Source: Chromobotia macracanthus
Taxonomy: Eukaryota > Chordata > Actinopteri > Cypriniformes > Botiidae
Direction: 5' to 3'
NCBI GenBank assembly: GCA_036877525.1
Contig: JAZGTH010000068.1
Span: 4,699,501 to 4,763,500, forward strand
Length of the DNA: 64,000 nt
A program made the position numbers and the translations under genes. Below the pieces are notes generated by a model, which saw nothing but the letters and a program-made list of their open reading frames with translations, was not told the DNA's origin and did not search any database. Positions within the stretch are counted from its first letter, which is position 1, and the number at the start of each line of letters is the position of its first letter. This document shows, in pieces, positions 52,301 through 63,100 of the stretch.

Positions 52301-55300
52301 CTTCATTATTCACTGACATTACTTGCTTGTCATTTAGCAGATGCGTATTAACCTAAGTATGCACACTGTCCTCTTAGAACAACCTTGAGATTATTTTCTA
52401 ACTGAAGAACACAACAGTGATAACACTCATTAACTCTCCACTTTCTAACAAGTGCTGCCATTCATGTCTTCATAATTCTACATTTGAAACATAATCTGTT
52501 CATTTTACATGAAAAGTCCAAAATAATTAAACAAGTAACTTTTGGGTAGCTAGCTGGAACTGTGTGTTTCTGAGTCTGTGTGATGATGCTGTGTGTAGGC
52601 TACATTGGGGTGGTGAACCGCAGTCAGAAGGACATTGATGGTAAGAAGGACATCACTGCAGCCATGACAGCTGAGAGGAAGTTCTTCCTCACTCACCCAG
52701 CCTACCGACACCTGGCTGATCGCATGGGCACTCCTTACCTGCAGAAGGTGCTCAATCAGGTAAGATGCACTTTAAGACACTTACATGTTCTTTTTTTTGT
52801 TTTCATGAGAAATTTTCCAGATTCAGTACAGACCTGTTGACATGCTGTCGATTACCAAAATAATGTCCAAATTATCTACAGTCAACAGTATGACACAGAT
52901 GCATTAAGGCAAATTGTAGCCAAAGATAAATATTGGCCAGTAACCAATGATCTCCTCTTCCATCAAGCAACTGACTAACCACATCCGAGACACTCTGCCC
53001 GGCCTGAGGAACAAACTGCAGAGTCAGCTGCTGTCCATTGAGAAAGAAGTGGAGGAGTACAAACACTTCCGCCCTGATGATCCATCTCGCAAAACCAAAG
53101 CGCTGCTCCAGTAAGTCCAGTCCAGTCACCAGCTGACACTCACACACATCTGTGAGTGTGTGTTTCTGTGATTGCATGGGGAAACTCACCACTCTCTGGT
53201 TTACAGGATGGTGCAACAGTTTGCTGTGGATTTTGAGAAGTGCATCGAGGGTTCGGGGGATCAGGTGGACACAGTGGAGCTGTCCGGGGGCGCGAAGATC
53301 AATCGCATCTTTCACGAGCGCTTCCCCTTTGAGCTGGTTAAGGTGATTTTTCATCACATCGTACAGCTGTGTTGTTTTCTCTGAGAGTGTAGAGTGTAGC
53401 GCCAGCAATAGCAACATGGGTTTGATTCCTAGGGAATGCATAGACAAAGCAAGTCACATTGGATGAAAGCAACTGCCAAATGTATAAATATAAAAATAAT
53501 ACAGCAAGCCATGAACACGTTCTAATCACAAGAACAGAGTGATTTTAAAATGCATAGTTCAGTCCTGAATGCTAACTGGTCAGCATTTTGGTCAGAATCG
53601 GTGCTAAAATAGATCATATACTGCAGTAACTGCTGTGAAGTGCAATATTGAGAATATAGTCATGACCCAAAAGATTTCACTGCTGCATGTATTTGATACA
53701 TATATATTCACAAAATAGCACAACCTCCCATTCCATATTGCTCAATTATATTGAATTTACATTTATTAAGAAATAATCTCTGTGAAGATTGTTTAATACC
53801 AGGGTTCAGAGTTTTGTAAAAGAAAACTTGTCTAGAATATTATTAAGCCGTATGTCAATAAAGTGTGTCTCTGTCTTAATGAAAACTAGATGGAGTTTGA
53901 TGAGAAGGAGTTGCGTAAGGAGATTAGTTATGCTATCAAGAACATCCACGGCATCAGGTGTGTTTCCAGTTTCCTCCACACACACACACACACATACACA
54001 CACACACTTACTTCCATAAGCTTCTATTGTTTTTATAAACAATATAACCTAACCCACACTCTAACCCTAAACCTAACTGAATTTTCACAATTAATCTTTT
54101 ACTAGTATCATTAAAAGTTCATTATTAATATTTTTATAGTGTTTTTACAAATGAGGACATCCTCAAAAGAAGGGTTTGCTCAGAATTGTCAGGTTTTGCT
54201 GACTGTCGGGTACAAATTTGTCCCCAATATATGCTTAAGTGAACTCACGCACACACACAGACACACATTTTGACTCGCCTTCTCTCACAGCAACCTCACT
54301 TTGATGTCACTGTGACATTCTCAGCTGCTCACTAGCTACAAAGTATTGCATTGTGGGAACAGGCTAAGAATAAAACAGCAAAATTAATAAACAACAGGAA
54401 AGTACAACATTTGCATCCCTGACTGCTCTGTTCATCTCTGTTATGTGTTAGGACTGGTCTGTTTACTCCAGACATGGCCTTCGAGACTATTGTAAAACGG
54501 CAGATCGGCAAAATCAAGGAGCCATGTCAGAAATGTGTTGACCTGGTCATCACCGAGCTGGTTAATACAGTCAGACAGTGCACTAAGAAGGTAAGATTTA
54601 CTGTACCACTCATACTGTATTCATTCATGTGCTGTTTTGTATGTATACCTGACTGAATAAAACACAACACTGTACCCTACCTGACAGTGAGATTTAATGA
54701 ATCTGTTGAAAACAGGTCATATTTCACCCCAGAATCAAACAAGAGTAAGAAATAAAAGTTTGCATTTCAAATGTTTTTTTCAATGTCAGTTAGCCATAGT
54801 TATTGCCATAGTCCTGAACATAGTCCTGGACAGAATTCATTTTAAGGAGATTTGACCATTTTAAATTTCTCTCTTCCTGACAAAAGGAACAGAAATATTG
54901 ATGGCTCGATAGATTTTTCCAAAGTGAAAAAATCTCATCCTTATTACCATAGTGTGAAAAAAGATTTAGTATTTAAATAGGTAAGCATTCCTACATCATG
55001 GTATACTTTGTTGCATTTATGTTTTTTAATAAAACAATGACAGTGATCAGACAGAATGATTCAGCTTGATTTATCACTGATAAATGTTTATACACATTAC
55101 AGTAATGACAAATGGAAGCTTCATTCTTTAACTAATAATCTCTTGTCCATTTGCCTGTGGTAATACGATTTGCTTCAGTATAAATCCTGCTTATTGTGTC
55201 AGGGGTTGTAGTTTATCCAGTGTGTGTTTGTGTGACAGCTGGCTCAGTACCCCATGCTTAGAGAGGAAATGGAGAGGATTGTCACCCAGCACATCCGTGA

Positions 55301-56861
55301 TCGTGAGAGCCGCACTAAAACTCAGGTGCCCGCCAGTCCCTCACACATACAAACTGACACCAGTACAGTTTGAATTGAAGAAGCAGCTAAATGTGTTTTG
55401 TTGGTTTCTATTTTAGGTCATGTTGCTAATTGACGTTGAGCTGGCCTACGTGAACACCAATCACGAAGATTTCATCGGCTTTGCAAAGTAACAACAAAAC
55501 ACTGCGCCATTTACTAACATTATTTTTTATCAGCTGACCCAAAAACAGCTAGAACAGTGTCTCATAGTTTTAGCATTTTATTAATTGAAAGCTGTTATAG
55601 AGTGATTTACTAGTGAAAAGCAGACCATCATTCAAGCTGGATCATTCAAGTGACTGAATCCTCTATAACCTCCAGTTGTTTATAATAGACCTGCGATATG
55701 TCATTTCTAAAGAAATGAAGAAATGTGAATGTGTGTGCGACGATTTCCTAATGATTCTACAAATGATAAATAAGGGCCTGTTTTTACCAATATGTAGGAT
55801 CAAATCTAATCATTCTACAAAGACCAGGATAAATTTATAGCCTGTGTTATGTTGGTTAGTGCTGGTCAATATTGTAGATTAGCTCAACATGATGGAGACT
55901 TGATGGACATGATGGATAAGCTTTTTTAAAGCAGGGATGTCATGACCCTGATCTTCATGCTAATGATCATGTTGCTTAACGCCAGCGGCCAGTAGTTGTC
56001 CATAAGCTGCACTGCATTTCCTGTTTTGTGTTTGTGCCGTCAGTGCCCAGCAGAGAAGCAGTCAGATGAGTAAGAAGAAGGCTGCTGGCAATCAGGTAAA
56101 CACAGACCAGAAGAAACAGATGCTGCGTTCATCACACACACCTGCCGGATGTTCACTGCCTCACTCACTTTAATACATACAGCAGCATCACTCTGATACT
56201 GTATCCCTCAGCATCTACTATGAGATCTGAATGCTTATGAATGCGGGTGGCTGTTGGTTGAATCCAGCTAACAATTTTAACAAAGATTATAAAAACGTTT
56301 CCCTAATGCTTACATTAAGTAACAAAAATGTTATTTTGAATGTTCTAGGAATGTCCAGTTTATAGATAATGTATTAACATTATTGCTTGGTTATAAGAAC
56401 ATTATTCAAGCTTTTTTAAATTCTGTAACATTTTTAAAACTAAAAATTCAGGAATAACGTTTTTACGCTAATGTTTTTAGAATGTCTGCTAATGACATAT
56501 CATTGAAAAAACTTTCACTAATGTTACTATACAAAAGGTTTTGATAATCTTTTAATAATAATAATAATGTCTTTTTGAGAGGACTTTTGGAGAACATTAG
56601 CCAACGTTTTGAGAACGTTGTTAGCTGGGGAAATGATAAAGTAAACTATTAGAAATGTTTCCACCAATAAATGTTCAGTATTGTTTCTTTTTTGCTGAAC
56701 AGTTCCAGTCAATTGACATTCAGAAAGTAAACAAGGAAGAAATCTATGTGAGAAAGTGACCAAGCCTCACCCCTCAGTTACTGTCACTATGACTGCCAGG
56801 ATTTCTTATAGTGCTTCCTCTGCAACTTGTATGGACATCTACGTTAACTGCATTTATATGG

Positions 56862-56947
<86 letters not shown>

Positions 56948-57099
56948 GCTTGTTATGATCATTATTTAATCCTGACCTATGAACTTGGATGTTGATCGTT
57001 TTTCCCATGATGCTGCATTCCGGAGACTGCTGTAAAATGTGAAGGCTGCCTCTTAAGGGCGTACATGCAGTTCTTTGGAATGCTTAATGCTGATTATAT

Positions 57100-57153
<54 letters not shown>

Positions 57154-60100
57154 ATATCAGATATAATCATATGTTTGATAAAACAGTCCCCAGTATGCCA
57201 TAGAGGCCATATCTGAAATATGACGGAAAGAAATTTGTGATAGAGACACTGCTTTACATGTTCATCAAAAAAGATAATTTTCATTCAGTCTCATTTTTTT
57301 GTTTGGATTATATGATCAATTCAGAGTGAAGAATATTGTATTTTTGTAAACTAATATTAACATATTTTTGGATACGTTTGTTAAATTGCAGAGAGCATGA
57401 CAGTTTAAATGTGTGGTAGGCCTAACTTTAATAACTACTGAAAATGAATAAAATATCATAAGTATAATGTGCTATAATACACCCCCTTCATGAGTAGTAA
57501 TTCACAGGAGTAATTAGTAATTATAGTAGTGGTAGTAATAATAGTAGTAATTGGTCTAAATTATTGCATATGTTTTTTTTACGCATGTTTAACAGACTTC
57601 TGCTGAACTTCTTGTTTGTCATTATCTTTCTTTTTCTTTCGTATTCTGCTCATCTCGTCTGTTCTCACTGTAATTACCTTTTTTAAACTCTTCTTTTGCT
57701 TCCCTACTGTTGCTATGCCAACGCACCTCAGGATGAGATAATGGTAAGTGTGTATGGAGTGCAGCTTGAGTGTGTGTTGTGTGTGGTTCTGTCTGCTAAT
57801 GCACCCTAGTTTTGTTTTGTACAGAATATTAAGTTTTTTAAAAATAGCATTGCATGATGATCATTATGGGCCTTTTTTAAACTAAAGTAGCTTGTTATGA
57901 TCATTATTTAATCCTGACCTATGAACTTGGATGTTGATCATTTTTCCCATGATGGTGCATTCCGGAGACTGCTGTAAAATTTGAAGGCTGCCTCTTAAGG
58001 GCGTACATGCAGTTTTTTGGAATGCTTAATGCTGATTGGTTAACAGCAGCATTACATTTTTTGTTAAATGAACATTAAACTGGACAATCGGCTGATTTTC
58101 TTGCTATCTGTGTTAGTTTCATATCTCTCATATCGCTCTTCTGCCATATTGCTCTTCTCAGATAACTTAAAGTTATCTAAAGTTTATGCCCATTTATTAA
58201 AATTTTAGATAAATGCAAAAAATGAAAGTAACACTACACTTTAGCTCATGTCACCTGTGTTTGCCTGTGTCTAGGTGATCAGGAAGGGCTGGCTGACCAT
58301 CAATAATATTGGTATCATGAAAGGGGGAGCGAAGGAATATTGGTTTGTCCTGACCGCTGAGAATCTCTCCTGGTACAAAGATGATGAGGTAAATCTACTT
58401 CATTCACTGAATGCTCTTTGTTTTTATATAGGGCTTTTTAACTCACTGTATGCACTTTGTGCACCCTGGAGCAACCTTGTTTTCTTTTAAACGGATAGTT
58501 CCCCCCAAAATGAAAATTTTTCCATTATTTACTCACATTCCAAACCTGTATGACTTTTTCTTTTGTGGAACACAAAAGAAGGTGTTTTGAGAAATGTCTC
58601 AGTAGTTTTGCGTCCATGCAATGCAAATCGATGGGTGCCAATGTTGTTTGGTTACTTAGAAATATCTTCTTTTTTCGCAGAATTATCATTTTTGGGTGAG
58701 CGATCCCTTTAAGTGTTCGGGTCTCTGTAACAGTTTCGTATTACTTCATCCGTTGGGCTAACCCTCATTAAATTTAAAGAATGAAAGCATATTTTCCTAG
58801 CAGAAACTGCGGTTTAAATGTCTGATTGGTTTTCCATGAAAAAAATCCATTTGCTCTGAACAAGACGAATGAGGTCATACAGTACACACAGCACAAATGC
58901 GCGTCTCAGTTGGTGCATTAGTTCTGGTTCTCATTTCAGTAATGGCCGGGCATTTTGCCGTCTTGATGGTCTGATCAAGCACAAGTGTTACCGTACCGAC
59001 ACGACCCCCCACAACATCCCACCCCCCCCCATCAGTCCAGACTCAAGGCATGAGGGGAGACAGGGGCTGGTGGGAGGGGGCTGCTTTGGGGGTTGGGGAA
59101 GTGGCATATGGTTTTCATTACCACACATACCAGACTGTGGTCCAACACTTCCCAAAAGCCCTCACTGGAGTTAGTTTAGGCATGCAGAGAAAGCCTTTTA
59201 AAACAAAAGAGTTCACCGTCCAAAAATGGCCTAAAAGTGGCCAAGAGGCCAAAATAAGTTTCTCCTGGGCCAAGTAGATGAAATAAGAGTCCAAACAAAG
59301 ACAATTATAGACAGAGAAATGGTTTATTTTATTTTCCATCATATTAATGTCATGACAAATCACATCATTTTGTTCTTTCTTACTTTCTTCTTTCTCTTTT
59401 TTCTGTCTTTCTCTATCTCTGATACCACAGACTTTGATTTTTATGTAAAGCTAATGTTAACTGCTATAGACTAACCCAAACCCTAACCTTATCCGTATTC
59501 AAAAACGTAGCATTTTATATTATTTTTTATCTAAATGAGCAATACATTTAATAGCTGAATTACCCCCCCCCCCCACACACACACAGACATTACTTATAAT
59601 GATGACGTGCATGTTTCATATAAGTATGACTAAAGCATAAGGCTGTAGTGTTGATGAACAGATTGAGAAACCCCGCACAGCCTAACCAATGTGCAGACTA
59701 CTGTACAATCTCTACACCCTGAACAGGTAGTCTGAACACTGGGAAAGCGGGGCGAGCATGAAGCGTCACACGGAGATGAGCTGAGTCCGACAGCGTTGAG
59801 GAATGATTATGTTCAGAACATTAAGTATCACAGTGTACACACACGCATACATTCACATACTCAAAGGAGTTAATGAATATGAACATATATTGAAATGATT
59901 AAAAGTGTTCAAAAAGATGCTTAAGTCATTGTTTTATGGTTTCGACCTGAAAGAAAGTTAATATTGACTGCTGAGGTTAAGTGGAGTTATCACATTACAC
60001 GCATAATGGTCACAGTCTTAAATCTAAGTAGTAAATCATAATATTTTTTTCCAGATATGTCTGACATACCCGTGTACTTGCTCTGTGTAATTGTTTGCTC

Positions 60101-63100
60101 TTTAAGACCTACACAGATTTATTTTCTCTCAGGTATATTTGGAGTTTTTCTAGGTTGTTGAACAGTGTTTATCAAGTTTGTTGTCCACCCATAACTTTAA
60201 ACTCTTACACTATTTCCACCATATGTGAGCGATAAATACTTTAGGGAGAAAGAGAGAGAAATACCTCAAAACTGGAGCATCCGTGCCAATCAGATTTGGC
60301 ATTAGTGATCGGATGTTCCGATTGATCGTCCTTTGCAAACCTTCATCAATCGGCTTCTTCGTCTCTCTCTGTCCGGCTGGATGTCTGAGTGTGTGAGCTG
60401 CCAGAGACTGGTGGGTGAGTGGGGGGAGGTGGGCGGAGACGTGGGTCTTTTAAAATGTGTTTGATGGTGGTAGAAGTCGAAGAATGTGGGTGGTAAGAAG
60501 CATTGTATGTCCTGGCCCGTTTACCTCAGTCAACTCATAAATCCCATGGCTCAAATCAACGGCAAATTCTGCAAGAACAGAAGTGTTGCAAAACCACCAA
60601 ATTATAGACAGTGCTGTATTCTGGATTGTGTTGCAAACCTAGTCCAGATCCAGAGCAAATAATTCCGTTGTCGTCCTTTCAGATGTGGATTTTTCTGAAT
60701 CGACGTAGCAGTCTTTTGACTTCCGCTTGTAAGAGTTGAAAAAATAAAGAGAGGGAGAAAAAGAAGCTGAGCTTTCCTTTTTCAATTTGCTTTTGGTGTC
60801 AAACAGACACCGAAAGCTGGAACTGAAACATTTGCTTTTTGATGTATTTCTGCATCTGTGTGTGTATAGTATATGTGTGTCCAGATGTGTTGTCCTGTGG
60901 TCTGTGACTCTGTACCATATTGCTGTTTCTACTGAAGCTGACTTCCTCCCCACGAACTGGATAAAGCGGTCTTTATACAGCCCCCCCAACAATCACACAC
61001 ACATGCTTGCTTTAAAACACATGCAGGCATTCAGGTGCCTTCAGGAAACTAAAGCGAAGTAACATCAGGACTAAAATTCAGTACAACCAGAGAATGTTCT
61101 TCTGCAATGCAGGAGGACCTGTGACATGCGGGTGACCTAACCAGAAGACATAAATCATCCATATAGTATTTGATCTGTCCCTGGGGTCAGGGGCTCTCAT
61201 TACCTTGCTTTGAATGTGCATTCATCTCTGAACTTCGACTGTCTCAGAGTTGGATGGAAAATGTATTGTGTCCTGACAATGTTGTATTTCTGGTGACACA
61301 AAAAATAATTGTAACGGTTTTCTGCTTTGTTAGCAGTCTGGAAGCCATGTCTCAAATATGATTTCACATATTCATATTTTTTAATTTCTAGCTTTCTTAA
61401 AGTGTGTTTGGTTTAACATATTGAAGATGCTAAATTGTGAACGAATTCTTTATCTGAACAGTGTTGCAATGGCGAGGCAAACAATTTATTGCTATAACTG
61501 GAACAGTGTCTAATATCTTCTGCATGCATTTACATTAAACTTAGGAAATATGTTTGGTGTTGTGGGCTGATCACAATGATGTGACTATTGTGAGTCACAG
61601 TCAGGAAACAGGAAGTGTGTCACTTACAACAAACTTACTTAAAACAGATTTTAAAATAGTCCTCAATTAAATGCATGTGACAAACATGCTTGTTTTCTTT
61701 GATGCACCAGATTGTGGCACCGTTGTGCTTGGGCCCATCAGCGCTGTTTGCAGCTATATTTTGCTTTGTAATGGCTTTTCAATGCAGTTCCTGATCTGGC
61801 AATGTTCTCATTTGCTCTGGCTTTCCTGTTAAATGTTTTTGCGCCCTGCAGGAGAAAGAGAAGAAATACATGTTACCCTTGGACAACCTGAAGCTCAGAG
61901 ACATTGAGAAGAGCTTTATGTCCAGCAAGCATGTGTTTGCACTCTTTAACACTGAACAGAGGTGAGAAAAATAACTTTCTACTAGAGCAGCATTTCCCAA
62001 CCAGCCGTACATGTACCTCAGGGGTACCTGGAAATATTTAAATTTTGCATATAAAACACGAAAAATAGTCATGTGTAAATTATCTCTAGAAGTTTTTTTG
62101 GCGTGGATGGCAGAAAATACACTATGTACTACCTACTACTACTGTTTTTCAACCCATAGTATTTGTTTTACGTTTGCTAATATTAGTGACCTCAGTTGTA
62201 ATCATTTTATTAGTAATCCTTTTACTAGTAATGCTGAATTATATCAAATAGAATATGAGATAATAGGAGCACCTGAGCTTTTCAAACCAAGCAATGTGGA
62301 TTGGGAATCACGTGTATAGTGTTTTTTATGTTGTAAACAGTATGACATCACACACACATTTGCTTACACACATCACTCTTGTCTCAGAAACGTGTATAAA
62401 GACTACAGGCAGCTGGAGTTGGCCAGCGACACTCAGGAGGAGGTGGACAGCTGGAAAGCATCTTTCCTGCGTGCCGGTGTTTACCCAGAGCGCATCACTG
62501 TACGTGCATCAACTCTAGTATTCATAGTCCCGTTAACTTATGCATTACTGTACTGTAACAGCTGTCACATCCCCATTACCTCGCTGTTAACAACTGCTTT
62601 GATTTATGCAGACTAATTTATGGTATTAACATCTGACCTTTCTTTGCTGGTCCATCTCTACATCTGCAGGATAAAGAGAAGGTAAGTTGAGCTATAAAAA
62701 CTCATGTCATAATTATGTTTAGGGATGCGAGCAAACTCTTAAAGGTGCACTGTGCAGGATTTTCAGTTGCTGTTTGTAAAATAAACAGTCAAGTGCACAC
62801 CCCCTGCCCCATTTATTGGCACATAACGTAGACTTAGAATTTGCACCTGGTGAAGAATAACAAAAGAAAAATTGTCTTAGACAAATAAATTGATTGGAAG
62901 GTTTTGAGACATATCTACATCAAATTATCATAGAAACTTAATAGGATCTTTTGACTTGGGCCAGCAAGAAACCACTAATGAACATGTAGCAAACAATTTC
63001 TAGCTCCCTAGAAACAGTACAGTAACACCATATCAACCAACACCATAGCATCATGATTTTTCAGAGGCAAGCACCTATCACATTTTTGCTCAAATCTAAG

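Larger units (their letters stand above)
58389..61851 (+). other. dnm1: dnm1 intron 15 (3.5 kb), host of mir-199
   Basis: Contains, in order, a TTAA-flanked transposon remnant (58487-58712), a C-rich then G-rich segment (about 59004-59098), mir-199 on the minus strand (59669-59754), and 2 kb that would be upstream of mir-199 on its own strand. That stretch includes a CATATG E-box near 60219-60224. No other coding exon is visible. Confidence 0.6.

Noticed and set aside
56756..57284. Tyr-Ile repeat ORFs
   Set aside because: Direct translation of the TA microsatellites.
58389..61851. mir-214 partner of mir-199
   Set aside because: No sequence matching the mature miR-214 or its complement was found in this intron.
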